The notes beneath the pieces were generated by a model that made no database searches, had not been told where the DNA came from, and saw only the letters and a program-made list of their open reading frames with translations. A DNA stretch of 64,000 nucleotides from Sporobacter sp038405045 (GTDB lineage Bacteria > Bacillota > Clostridia > Oscillospirales > Oscillospiraceae): the NCBI GenBank assembly GCA_038405045.1, contig JBBZIV010000002.1, forward strand, positions 372,001 through 436,000, in the 5' to 3' direction. The translations under genes and the position numbers were made by a program. Shown here one piece after another: positions 31,862 through 40,897 of the stretch. The stretch's first letter is position 1; the number at the start of each line of letters is the position of its first letter.

Positions 31862-33454
31862 TTGGCTGCTTTTATGAAATCGATGCTGGATAGAACGCGT
31901 GAGTTTTTTCAGAATATCGAAAAAAAGAAGTTAATAATGCTGATTTCGTTGGCGGTCACGGTTGTCGCTGCCGGTATTGTTGGTGCGCTGTTGCTCAATC
32001 AGGTGCATTACACGGTGCTCTACTCGGGGCTTGACGCGGGCGAAGCCGGGACGATCAAAACGCTGCTGGATAACAAGGGCGTCAAATCAAAAGTTCAGGG
32101 GACGAGCACAATCCTTGTTCCGGACGATCAGGCAGACGAGCTGCGCATTGAGCTGGCCTCGGAGGGCTATCCGAGCACTGGCCTCAATTACGACATCTTT
32201 TCTAATTCCTCCGCCATCGGCTCGACGGATTTGGAACGCCGTACATATTTGCAGTACCAGCTTCAGGAAAATATGCGCGCTACAATCAACAAGATGGACA
32301 AGATCCAGGATTCTGTTGTCATCGTCAATCTCGCGTCGGATTCCTCTTTCGTCGTCACGGACACGACAAAAGACGCCAGCGTCGCCGTCATGCTCAAACT
32401 GAAGGAAACGCAAACGCTGACAAGCGGCGAAGCAAAAACGATCGGCGAATTCGTGCTCAAGTGCGTACCGGACCTCAAACCGGAAAACGTGAGCATAGTC
32501 GACGCCAAGATGAACTCATACAGTATTAATGAGGACGACGGCACCGGGGAATATTCGGCAAGCCAGCAGCAGCTGACGGAGCAGATGAAATCGATTCTAT
32601 CCGAACAGGCTTTGAACATCTTGGAACCGGTTATCGGAACGGGCAATGTCGCCGTCTCGGTGAATTTAAGCCTCGACTTTGATAAGCAGACTGTCAGCAA
32701 GGTCGAATTTGCCCCACCGGTTTCCGGTGAAACGGACGGCCTTGTCCGCAGCAGTGAGGAGATTACTAACGCCAGCGGGACGGGGACCGATGCCACCGGT
32801 ACGGCTGGAACGACTACGAACGGGACGGGCACACCGGCATACGTCACAAATGGTTCATCAACGGGGTCAACGAGTAACAGCTCGTCAAAAACTTATAATT
32901 ATGAGCTCAATGAGATCCAGACGCAGATAGAAAAGGCACAGGGCTCCGTTCAGAATCTCTCGGTCGCCGTACTCGTTAACTCCAGTGCCGCCGATGGGAT
33001 CGACGGTTATGTTGATAAAGTTAAAAATCTTGTCGCCAAGGCGATTGGCGTGAAGCCGGATTACATTTCGGTGGAGCTGATGCCGTTTTCACAGAGTAAT
33101 GGTATCGACAGCGCGTTTGAGCAAAACCAGGATACGATCAAACAGGTCACGCAAAACAGCCTTATTAAAACAATCGTTACCATCGCGGCGCTGCTGGCAG
33201 CCGTTATCATTACGCTCCGTTTCTTTGGGAAGAGGACCTTCAAGCATCGGGAAGATGAGGGGCACGGACTCAAGCCGCAGCCTGTCGGCGTAACGGCGGG
33301 TGATAGCGACGTTTTGCCGGAGCTTCCAAACTTTGACTTGACTGACCTCGTCCTAAAAAAATCAACGGAAGCGGAGAAAATTGAAGAGCTGATGGACAGG
33401 TATCCCGAGACGGTGGCGCTTATTCTGCGCACGTGGCTGGCGGAGGATAATTGA
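31862..33454 (+). CDS. fliF: Flagellar MS-ring protein FliF
   Basis: 530 residues. Membrane segments at ~24-46 (LIMLISLAVTVVAAGIVGALLL) and ~437-458 (IKTIVTIAALLAAVIITLRFF) bracket the ring-building domains, including YSGLDAGEAGTIKTLLD and GLNYDIFSNSSAIGSTDLERRTYLQYQLQENM. The C-terminal end (VALILRTWLAEDN) is the FliG-binding tail. It starts at TTG 31862 after GGGGCGG; ATG 31874 is an alternative. First gene of the long flagellar operon. Confidence 0.96.
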   Translation: MAAFMKSMLDRTREFFQNIEKKKLIMLISLAVTVVAAGIVGALLLNQVHYTVLYSGLDAGEAGTIKTLLDNKGVKSKVQGTSTILVPDDQADELRIELASEGYPSTGLNYDIFSNSSAIGSTDLERRTYLQYQLQENMRATINKMDKIQDSVVIVNLASDSSFVVTDTTKDASVAVMLKLKETQTLTSGEAKTIGEFVLKCVPDLKPENVSIVDAKMNSYSINEDDGTGEYSASQQQLTEQMKSILSEQALNILEPVIGTGNVAVSVNLSLDFDKQTVSKVEFAPPVSGETDGLVRSSEEITNASGTGTDATGTAGTTTNGTGTPAYVTNGSSTGSTSNSSSKTYNYELNEIQTQIEKAQGSVQNLSVAVLVNSSAADGIDGYVDKVKNLVAKAIGVKPDYISVELMPFSQSNGIDSAFEQNQDTIKQVTQNSLIKTIVTIAALLAAVIITLRFFGKRTFKHREDEGHGLKPQPVGVTAGDSDVLPELPNFDLTDLVLKKSTEAEKIEELMDRYPETVALILRTWLAEDN

Positions 33455-33455
33455 T

Positions 33456-34472
33456 ATGGCCGGTGCGGATTTAAGACGCCTAACACGGCGGGAGAAAGCG
33501 GCGATCCTTTTGATCGCGCTCGGAAAGAATCAGGCCGCCGAAATTTTTAAATACCTCACAGAAGAGGAGATTGCCACACTGACACTGGCAATCACAACGA
33601 CGGAAAAGGTGACGAAGGAAGAAAGCGAAAGCGTTCTATCCGAATTTTTGGAGACGGTTCTGGCCCAGAAATTTATCTCAGAGGGCGGGCTGGATTACGC
33701 GCGCGGCGTTTTAAAAAAAGCGCTTGGCGATAACAAGGCAGGCGAAATTCTCGACAAGCTCACAGAGACGCTTCAGGTACGGCCTTTCGAGTTTGTCCGC
33801 AAGGCTGACACGATGCAGATTGTTCACCTCGTGGCCAACGAGAACCCGCAGATGATTGCGCTCCTTATGTCCTATCTGGAGCCGAAAAAAGCATCCGGTG
33901 TGCTGGCGGCGCTCCCGAACAGCCTGCAGGTAGAAGTCATCACGCGCATGGCGAATATGGAAAGCGTCATTCCGGAATACATCCGCGAGGCCGAAATGAT
34001 TTTAGAGCAGCGTCTGGCCAAAATGGGCATGAGCGACCAGACGACCGTCGGCGGGATCGACGCCGTTGTTAAAATTATTAACAGTGTCGACCGCGGCACA
34101 GAGAAAAATATTTTGGAAAGCCTCGACGTCCTTGACCCGGACCTGTCTGAAAATATTAAAAAGAATATGTTCGTTTTCGAAGATATCGCCAAGCTTTCAA
34201 ACCAGGCGATTCAGCGCGTTCTCAAAGATGTGCAGCAAAGCGACATCGCCGTGGCGCTGAAGGGTGCCAACGAAGAGGTCAAAAATGTCATCATGTCTAA
34301 TCTCAGTAAGCGGCTGCAGGAAATGATCGCCGACGACCTCTCTGTCATGGGCCCGATGCGTATGAAGGATGTGGAGGAAGCGCAGCAGAAGATTGTAAAC
34401 GCTGTCCGGGCGCTGGAGGAAAACGGCGAAATTATCGTTTCCAGGGGGGACGCCAGCGATGTCCTCGTTTAG
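33456..34472 (+). CDS. fliG: Flagellar motor switch protein FliG
   Basis: 338 residues. N-terminal part binds FliF; the middle carries NENPQMIALLMSYLEPKKASGVLAALP (the EHPQ-type motif, here NPQ), and the C-terminal domain (NMFVFEDIAKLSNQAIQRVLKDV, then MSNLSKRLQEMIADDL) contains the charged torque helix. It couples the rotor to the stator. GGAGG lies nine bases before the ATG, overlapping the end of fliF. Confidence 0.97.
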   Translation: MAGADLRRLTRREKAAILLIALGKNQAAEIFKYLTEEEIATLTLAITTTEKVTKEESESVLSEFLETVLAQKFISEGGLDYARGVLKKALGDNKAGEILDKLTETLQVRPFEFVRKADTMQIVHLVANENPQMIALLMSYLEPKKASGVLAALPNSLQVEVITRMANMESVIPEYIREAEMILEQRLAKMGMSDQTTVGGIDAVVKIINSVDRGTEKNILESLDVLDPDLSENIKKNMFVFEDIAKLSNQAIQRVLKDVQQSDIAVALKGANEEVKNVIMSNLSKRLQEMIADDLSVMGPMRMKDVEEAQQKIVNAVRALEENGEIIVSRGDASDVLV

Positions 34473-35208
34473 AATCGACAGGCAGTATGTCTCTTTTGAA
34501 ACGGCTGAAACGCAGACCGTTTACGCCCAGCGGCACGAGCCGGTGCCGGTGGAACATCCCGCCGCGCCGGGTGACGATATTAACAGGCTATATAACGAAA
34601 TTTACGAACGGCTTCAGCAGGAGCACGCTGAACAGGCCGAAACAATGCTGCAAAAAGCCAAGGAAGAGGCGCAGGAAATCATTGACAGGGCAAAAAGAGA
34701 AGCCTCCGATATGCTCAGCGCGGCGCAGGACGAGAGTGATCGCCGTTGTGCGGAAACCGAGCAGGCGCTAGCAGCGGCTGAAGCCGAACGCAAAAGTGAC
34801 GAAGCAAACCGGCTGCTTCAAATGGAAAGTGACCTGCAAAGCCGCTACAAGGTTATGGTTGAGCAAATGCGCGGCGACTTTGTGACACTTGTGATGGATA
34901 TCACTAAAAAAATCATCGGGTATAAGCTTGACGAATCCGATGCCGTTTTTCTGAATCTGATTAAAGACGCTTTAGAACGCCTGAAGCAAACGGGGACGAT
35001 AACCATTCGCGTCAGCCCGCAAGATTACGCCCGATATTTCGGGGCTGAACGGCCCGAGCTCGAGCCGGAGAACAGTGACGCCCGCATCGTTGCCGTTGAG
35101 GACCCGGCATTCAAACCGGGGGACCTTGTCGTCGAGTCGGACGGGGAAGTCGTTGACATCTCCATCGACCGGCAGCTCGACCTGATTGAACAGGCTTTTT
35201 CAAACTGA
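34459..35208 (+). CDS. fliH: Flagellar export ATPase regulator FliH
   Basis: 249 residues. The N-terminus is followed by a long coiled coil (LQQEHAEQAETMLQKAKEEAQEIIDRAKREASDML, ~45-135), and the C-terminal domain (MDITKKIIGYKLDESDAVFLNLIKDALERL, ISIDRQLDLIEQAF) is FliH-like. It binds FliI and tethers it to the export gate. Overlaps fliG by 14 bases. Confidence 0.92.
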   Translation: MSSFRIDRQYVSFETAETQTVYAQRHEPVPVEHPAAPGDDINRLYNEIYERLQQEHAEQAETMLQKAKEEAQEIIDRAKREASDMLSAAQDESDRRCAETEQALAAAEAERKSDEANRLLQMESDLQSRYKVMVEQMRGDFVTLVMDITKKIIGYKLDESDAVFLNLIKDALERLKQTGTITIRVSPQDYARYFGAERPELEPENSDARIVAVEDPAFKPGDLVVESDGEVVDISIDRQLDLIEQAFSN

Positions 35209-35220
35209 GAGGGACAGCCG

Positions 35221-36528
35221 ATGCAAAGCGATTTCCAAAGCTTTCACGATATTCTGAAAAACCTTAACACCGTTGAGCACAGCGGCAAGGTCATGAAGGT
35301 CGTCGGGCTGACGGTGGAGTCAAACGGCCCTGCCGTCAACATCGGCAATATCTGCCGCATCTATCCCTCCGTCGGTGACGATTACGTTGAAGCCGAAGTC
35401 GTCGGCTTTCGCGACCAGCGCGTTTTGCTAATGCCGTTCGGCGACATGACCGGTATTGGCTTCGGCAGCCGGGTTGTTTCAACGGGCCACTCCCTGCGTG
35501 TGGCGGTGTCCGACGAACTCATTGGACGCGTTTTGAACGCGCTTGGCAAGCCCATGGACGACGGCCCCCCCATCCCGGACGATATTTGCTATCCAGTTGA
35601 CAATATGCCGCCAAATCCTCTTACGCGCACGCGCATTTCGCAGGAGTTCCCGCTCGGTGTACGTGCCATTGACGGACTCTTAACAGTCGGACAGGGGCAA
35701 CGGCTCGGTATATTCGCCGGCAGCGGCGTCGGTAAATCAACGCTTCTCGGCATGATTGCGCGCAACGCCGTGGCGGATGTCAACGTCATCGTCCTCGTCG
35801 GTGAACGCGGGCGCGAGGTCAAGGATTTTATAGAAAAAGACTTGGGGCCGGAAGGCTTGCGGAAAACGGCTCTCATCGTTGCAACGAGCGACCAGCCCGC
35901 TCTTCTGCGCCTGAAGGCGGCGCTTGTGGGGACGAGCATTGCCGAGTATTTCAGAGACAAGGGCCTGAAGGTTTTACTCCTGATGGATTCCGTCACGCGC
36001 TTTGCCATGGCCCAGCGGGAGATTGGCATGGCCGTTGGCGAGCCGCCGATTTCGCGCGGCTTCCCCCCGTCGGTGTACTCGATTCTACCAAAGCTTTTAG
36101 AGCGCTCGGGAACGTCGGATAAGGGCTCGATCACAGGCCTTTACACCGTTCTTGTCGAAGGCGACGATATGAACGAGCCAATCTCCGACACCGTCCGCGG
36201 TATTCTTGACGGGCATATCGTCCTCTCGCGGGCGCTGGCAACGGCCAACCATTATCCGGCGATTGACGTTCTGGAAAGCATCAGCCGCGTTATGAAGGAT
36301 ATTATTCCGGCGGAGCAGTACGACAAGGCCGGATTCATCAAAAACACGATGGCCGTCTACCGCAAGGCGAAAGACCTCATCGATATTGGTGCCTATAAGG
36401 CAGGCTCCAGCGCAGAAATTGACGAGGCCGTCCGATTAAACCCTGTGGTTACCGGATTTTTAAGACAGACAGTTGACGAGGCGGCGACGTACGACGCGGT
36501 TAAAGAAGGCCTGTATGCGATTGAATAA
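35221..36528 (+). CDS. fliI: Flagellum-specific export ATPase FliI
   Basis: 435 residues. Walker A GSGVGKSTLLGMI and Walker B VLLLMDSVTRFAMAQREI; the FliI-type DELIGRVLNALGKPMD and PPSVYSILPKLLERSG follow the F1-ATPase-like family. It energises loading of substrates into the flagellar type III gate. Twelve bases separate it from fliH. Confidence 0.97.
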   Translation: MQSDFQSFHDILKNLNTVEHSGKVMKVVGLTVESNGPAVNIGNICRIYPSVGDDYVEAEVVGFRDQRVLLMPFGDMTGIGFGSRVVSTGHSLRVAVSDELIGRVLNALGKPMDDGPPIPDDICYPVDNMPPNPLTRTRISQEFPLGVRAIDGLLTVGQGQRLGIFAGSGVGKSTLLGMIARNAVADVNVIVLVGERGREVKDFIEKDLGPEGLRKTALIVATSDQPALLRLKAALVGTSIAEYFRDKGLKVLLLMDSVTRFAMAQREIGMAVGEPPISRGFPPSVYSILPKLLERSGTSDKGSITGLYTVLVEGDDMNEPISDTVRGILDGHIVLSRALATANHYPAIDVLESISRVMKDIIPAEQYDKAGFIKNTMAVYRKAKDLIDIGAYKAGSSAEIDEAVRLNPVVTGFLRQTVDEAATYDAVKEGLYAIE

Positions 36529-36551
36529 CGACGGCTTCGGAGGGCGCGTGC

Positions 36552-37022
36552 ATGAAAAAATTTGTATTTTCCCTCGGTGCCCTGTACGACGTTAAAAAAG
36601 CCGAAAAGGATGCACGGCAGGCACAGTTTGCCGCCGCAACGGCGGCGCTTGAAGCCGCAAAGGCCAGAAAAGAAGCACTTGAAAAAACGCATAAAGAGAA
36701 AAAGGCGCAATATGAACAACAGGCAAAGGCCGGTATGACCGTCAGCGACTTTAAAGGCTATGCCGTCTATTTTGAAGAGCTGCTGGAGACCATTCAGAAG
36801 TCAGGGCGCGAGGTTGACAGAGCCGCAAGAGAGGCAGAAGCACGGCGCGGAGAGCTTGTGACCGTGCACAAGGAAATCAAGGTGCTTGAAAAGCTGTATG
36901 ACAAGCAGTATGCCGAGTATGTAAAAGAGCTTGAAAAGAGTGAAACAAAAACGGTTGACGATATCGTCTCCTACAACGTGACGGAGTCGGGCGGCCGCGA
37001 GCCGGGGGCGGTAATACCATAA
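36552..37022 (+). CDS. fliJ: Flagellar export protein FliJ
   Basis: 156 residues, nearly all coiled coil, rich in Lys, Glu and Ala (FSLGALYDVKKAEKDARQAQFAAATAALEAAKAR). The start MKKFVFSLGALYDVKK is the standard FliJ opening. It acts as the stalk of the export ATPase and as a chaperone-recycling factor. Position after fliI confirms the call. Confidence 0.92.
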   Translation: MKKFVFSLGALYDVKKAEKDARQAQFAAATAALEAAKARKEALEKTHKEKKAQYEQQAKAGMTVSDFKGYAVYFEELLETIQKSGREVDRAAREAEARRGELVTVHKEIKVLEKLYDKQYAEYVKELEKSETKTVDDIVSYNVTESGGREPGAVIP

Positions 37023-37044
37023 TACGACATCGGGAGATGAGCGC

Positions 37045-37713
37045 ATGAGTCCAGCGTCCACGGCCGGAAAGCCCGGAAAACTAGGTGATAAGGAATTTGA
37101 AGAGGCATTCAAGCCGGGGGCGAAGGATGTTCCCCCCGACAAGGTGCTGAAGGCAAAGAAGAAATCGCCGCTCATAACGGTTGTCATTGTTCTGATTATC
37201 CTTGTTTTGATGGCAGGCGGCGTTGCTGGGCTTTATTTAACAGGAAACATGAACCCACTTTTGCAAGCCGTCGGCCTTGGCAGCCTTGTCGATACGTCGC
37301 AGGGTGACCGCGCGGCGGCGCTCGATGCGCGCGAGGCGGCACTCAACACCAGAGAACAGGCGCTTAACGACTTGCAGAAGCAGCTTGATGACCAAGCGGC
37401 GCAAAGCAGTGCGCAACCCTCGACGAGTCCTTCCGGATCGGGCGGGCAGACAACGACGACGACGACATCAGCACAGACGCTTGAAGAACTGCTCACTGGG
37501 CTGTCCACTGAAAAGCTCACGGAGCTCCAGCAGGTCGGCTCGATTTATAGCAAAATGGATGCTGTTTCGGCGGGCGCGATTATGACAAAGGTTTATGATG
37601 CGCAGCAGATTGCCGTTATTGTCTATTACATGCAGCCAGCCGCGGCAGCCTTGCTTCTGTCGAAACTGGACCCTCAGCTGGCTGCGGACGTCACAAAGAT
37701 TCTGGCAAGCTGA
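37045..37713 (+). CDS. MotE-like / MgtE-N-domain flagellar protein
   Basis: 222 residues. Cytosolic N-terminus, one membrane segment (~50-73, PLITVVIVLIILVLMAGGVAGLYL), a coiled coil, a Ser/Thr/Gln-rich linker (~118-140) and a C-terminal MgtE-N-like helical domain (YSKMDAVSAGAIMTKVYDAQQIAVIVYYMQPAAAALLLSKL). Proteins of this layout between fliJ and fliK are YlxF/MotE-like and may chaperone motor parts. The precise role is unproven. Confidence 0.78.
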   Translation: MSPASTAGKPGKLGDKEFEEAFKPGAKDVPPDKVLKAKKKSPLITVVIVLIILVLMAGGVAGLYLTGNMNPLLQAVGLGSLVDTSQGDRAAALDAREAALNTREQALNDLQKQLDDQAAQSSAQPSTSPSGSGGQTTTTTTSAQTLEELLTGLSTEKLTELQQVGSIYSKMDAVSAGAIMTKVYDAQQIAVIVYYMQPAAAALLLSKLDPQLAADVTKILAS

Positions 37714-37746
37714 GGCTTAAATGATTGTGTGTGAGAGGAGGATACT

Positions 37747-39156
37747 ATGCAGGCTGTATCCATTCCAATGATGACTGCGACACCGGCAATTGCCGATCAG
37801 GCTGGTGAAACGGCGGCCGGGCAGGGGCTGAAGGTTAATTCAGCACTCCGGTCACAGCCGGCTGTAACGCTTTTTAACGCAGTCCTTCAGCAGGAAATCG
37901 GTAAAGACACCGGCGCTCAGGCAGGCGGTCTTTCCGCCGATTTGCTCACGGCGCTCGGTGACACGACGGACAATAAAGACAATGCAGGGGAGGCTGATTT
38001 GAGCGGGCTGGTTGCGCAGCTGATGGTGCTGGCCGTTAACACCCCGACATTGCCCGGGGAACCGGCGGCAACGGACGGCGTACCAGCGGCACAAGCGCTT
38101 CAATCGGCTCAAGCAATTCAAGCTTCTCAAGCTGTTCAAACGGCGCAAACTGCTGTTGTGATGGGCACCGTTTCCCGCACAGTCCCGGCTATCGGTCAGG
38201 AGGCCATTTTGGCACCCGCTGATACAGGGCTCATGACGGCTGCAGCAGCGGCTCTGCCTGACCGGCCAACAGCCGGTGCAGACACTGCATCTGCAGTCGA
38301 TGGAAGCGGAGAATTTTTAACTGCGGTCAAACAGGCCATGCAAGATGCCGGGCAGGTGTCGGCAGTCACACCCGCGCTGCAGGAGCCGTCGCCGCACGCA
38401 GCGACGCCTGCGGTACCTAATGCCACAGTGCTGGGCGGCGCAAAAAACGAACAAGAAGAGCAGCACCGTGACGCACCGGTTTCCCTCTTTTCCGACGCGT
38501 CAATGACTTCAGCCAGTGCGGCAGAAACCGTGCCCACGGCAGCCCATACGTCGGCTGACGGCGGCTTCGGCGAGTCGGCTTCATTCAATCGGTCAAAAGA
38601 GACCGTTTCGCCCCTAGCAGCCGCTGCCATCCAGAAGAGCGACACAGCTGCTACAGACGATACTGCTTTCTCCGTCACGGCGGATGTTGTGACGCCCGCT
38701 ATTGAAAACGCCTTTGACCGCTTTGTCGATGATGTCAGAAGTATTCGGGGCAGCGCGCAGGAAATCAAAATCGTTTTGGAGCCAGAGTCGCTCGGGATTT
38801 TGACAATATCCGTTCTTCGGACGGAAAACGGGGTCTCGGCGAAAATCAAATCAGAGAACAAAGAGGTGGCTGGGGCCATCTCCGGCCATCTTCACAAGCT
38901 CGTTGCCGCTATGCAAACGAAAGGAATCACCGTTGACAATGTCGACGTCGTCTATACAAAAAATGACAGCACGGCAAGCTTTACCGAGCAGGGTTCGTCG
39001 CAGCAGAGTTTTACGCAGCAGCGCTTCACGGGCGGCCGGGAAGACGGCGCGGCCGGAAGGCAGCCAGGTTTGACAGGTGGTGGCGCGGAGGGCGACGTCT
39101 GGCAGGAGTATGGCACGACGAGTGCAAGTGATTCAACGGTAGATTATCGGGTCTGA
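37747..39156 (+). CDS. fliK: Flagellar hook-length control protein FliK
   Basis: 469 residues. A long Ala/Thr/Gln-rich N-terminal ruler region (1-320) and a C-terminal Flg_hook domain (~325-405: IKIVLEPESLGILTISVLRTENGVSAKIKSENKEVAGAI). It measures hook length and switches export specificity. Residues ~116-136 carry a Q-x-x repeat. The last ~60 residues are a low-complexity tail. Confidence 0.93.
   Translation: MQAVSIPMMTATPAIADQAGETAAGQGLKVNSALRSQPAVTLFNAVLQQEIGKDTGAQAGGLSADLLTALGDTTDNKDNAGEADLSGLVAQLMVLAVNTPTLPGEPAATDGVPAAQALQSAQAIQASQAVQTAQTAVVMGTVSRTVPAIGQEAILAPADTGLMTAAAAALPDRPTAGADTASAVDGSGEFLTAVKQAMQDAGQVSAVTPALQEPSPHAATPAVPNATVLGGAKNEQEEQHRDAPVSLFSDASMTSASAAETVPTAAHTSADGGFGESASFNRSKETVSPLAAAAIQKSDTAATDDTAFSVTADVVTPAIENAFDRFVDDVRSIRGSAQEIKIVLEPESLGILTISVLRTENGVSAKIKSENKEVAGAISGHLHKLVAAMQTKGITVDNVDVVYTKNDSTASFTEQGSSQQSFTQQRFTGGREDGAAGRQPGLTGGGAEGDVWQEYGTTSASDSTVDYRV
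38092..38154 (+). repeat. 9-bp tandem repeat inside fliK
   Basis: Seven CAA codons are spaced exactly 9 bases apart from 38092 to 38148 (CAA-N6 units), encoding a Gln every third residue. The units vary in the other codons, so this is an old repeat under protein-level constraint. Confidence 0.7.
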
Positions 39157-39193
39157 CATCAGCCGGCGGCAGCCGGTCAAGGAGGGTGAAAAA

Positions 39194-39670
39194 ATGTCTG
39201 TCGGTACGGTCGGCGCATCGGATGCCATCACGTATACTTCCAACAGCGAAGACACTTCAAAAACAAATTCAAAGGTTGACACGGAAACGTTTCTCAATCT
39301 GCTCGTGGCACAACTGAAATATCAGGACCCGCTCGAGCCGCAGGACAACACGGCCTTCGTCACGCAGCTGGCGCAAATGTCATCGCTCAATGAGATGCAG
39401 GATATGAAATCAACGCTGCAGAATTCTCAGGCTTACGACATGATCGGAAAAAACATTTACGCCGAGGTGCTCGACAAAACGACGGGCGTGACGAACGCCT
39501 ATGTCGGGATTGTTGACAGCGTTATTATCCGAGACGGGATTCCATATATCGTCGTTGGCAGCACGGCCATCCGTGTATCCGACGTCAAGCAGGTTTTCCC
39601 CGCGCCGGAGCAAGACAGCACAACAGAAAATTCAACGAACAGCACAACAGACAGCGCAACGCTCGGATAA
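39194..39670 (+). CDS. flgD: Flagellar hook-cap protein FlgD
   Basis: 158 residues. The family core is present: VDTETFLNLLVAQLKYQDPLEPQDNTAFVTQLAQMSSLNEMQ. It caps the growing hook and lets FlgE polymerise. The C-terminal Ig-like and tudor regions are reduced here, as in many Bacillota. AAGGAGGG precedes the ATG. Confidence 0.94.
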   Translation: MSVGTVGASDAITYTSNSEDTSKTNSKVDTETFLNLLVAQLKYQDPLEPQDNTAFVTQLAQMSSLNEMQDMKSTLQNSQAYDMIGKNIYAEVLDKTTGVTNAYVGIVDSVIIRDGIPYIVVGSTAIRVSDVKQVFPAPEQDSTTENSTNSTTDSATLG

Positions 39671-39721
39671 GTCCGGAAGTAAAAAAGAAAAATATAAATT
39701 TATTAAGAGGAGATATGCTTT

Positions 39722-40633
39722 ATGATGCGTTCACTTTTCTCGGCTGTTTCCGGTTTGAAGAGCAATCAAACGGCCATGGACATCATCGGCAACAATATCG
39801 CAAACGTCAACACAACAGGCTATAAAACGAGCCGGACGATTTTCCAGGATATTTTCAGCCAAACGATCAGCAGCGCCACGGCCCCCACGGCAACGACGGG
39901 CGGCAGCAACCCCAAGCAGGTCGGCCTTGGTGTCAGCATCTCCACGATCGGCATGAACATGACGGAGGGCAGCACGCAGTCAACGTCCAACCCGCTGGAT
40001 TTTGCCATCTCCGGCGAAGGCTTCTTTGTTGTTGATGACGGCAGCGGCTCCTACAAATACACAAGAAACGGCGCGTTGCAGCTCGACTCTCAGGGCTTTC
40101 TCGTTACGGCAAACGGCGACTATGTTATGGCCGTCACTCAGGATGACGATTCAAACGGTGTTCCAGATATTGCTAATACCGATCCCGTTGTTGATACGAC
40201 GACGGGAGCCCCGCTGTTCAATAAAGTGCAGCTCCTTGGCGATATCTATGACAATACGACAACGCCCCCAACGTTGTTAGACCATTATTCCGACTACGCC
40301 ATTGACGCAAACGGCGTCATCACCGCCGTCAACAGCGCCGGTGCAAAGGTGCCGATCGGACGTATAATACTCTCGACATTCAATAATAACGGCGGTCTAG
40401 AGAAGACGGGGTCGAGCTATTACGTTGAATCCTCCAACAGCGGTTCGGCCAAATACGGCTTCGTCGGTAATGAGTGCGGAACGCTTAACAGCGGCAGTCT
40501 CGAGATGTCAAACGTTGATCTGTCGACAGAGCTGACAAATATGATTATCACGCAAAGAGGCTTTCAGGCTAACTCGCGCGTTATCACGACAACGGATTCC
40601 ATGCTCGAAGAGCTCATCAATCTCAAGCGCTAG
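39722..40633 (+). CDS. flgE: Flagellar hook protein FlgE
   Basis: 303 residues. N-terminal rod motif MMRSLFSAVSGLKSNQTAMDIIGNNIANVNTTGYK and C-terminal NVDLSTELTNMIITQRGFQANSRVITTTDSMLEELINLKR are diagnostic of the FlgE/F/G family; position between flgD and flbD identifies the hook subunit. It is shorter than enterobacterial FlgE (~400), fitting a compact hook subunit. GAGGAG lies nine bases before the ATG. Confidence 0.93.
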   Translation: MMRSLFSAVSGLKSNQTAMDIIGNNIANVNTTGYKTSRTIFQDIFSQTISSATAPTATTGGSNPKQVGLGVSISTIGMNMTEGSTQSTSNPLDFAISGEGFFVVDDGSGSYKYTRNGALQLDSQGFLVTANGDYVMAVTQDDDSNGVPDIANTDPVVDTTTGAPLFNKVQLLGDIYDNTTTPPTLLDHYSDYAIDANGVITAVNSAGAKVPIGRIILSTFNNNGGLEKTGSSYYVESSNSGSAKYGFVGNECGTLNSGSLEMSNVDLSTELTNMIITQRGFQANSRVITTTDSMLEELINLKR

Positions 40634-40644
40634 CAGGTGAATGA

Positions 40645-40860
40645 ATGATTAAAGTAACGCGCATCAATAAGGTTGACCATTTTTGGGTCAACGAGAATCA
40701 GATTGAATATCTCGAGGAGACGCCAGATACGATTTTGACAATGGTGTCAGGCCATAAATATGCCGTTGCGGAGACGGCTGAAGAGATTGCGGAAAAGATC
40801 ACAGAAGTTAAAAGAGCCGTTCTCAAAAAACGGGATGAAAACGGCGAGCTGATCCACTGA
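40645..40860 (+). CDS. flbD: FlbD family flagellar protein
   Basis: 71 residues, the family length: MIKVTRINKVDHFWVNENQIEYLEETPDTILTMVSGHKY. A small conserved cytosolic protein found downstream of flgE in Bacillota flagellar operons (FlbD/YlzI). Its molecular role is not established. It lies 11 bases after flgE and 37 before fliM. Confidence 0.9.
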   Translation: MIKVTRINKVDHFWVNENQIEYLEETPDTILTMVSGHKYAVAETAEEIAEKITEVKRAVLKKRDENGELIH

Positions 40861-40897
40861 CGCGCTATTAATATATGCCAATAAGGAGGTGACGATA

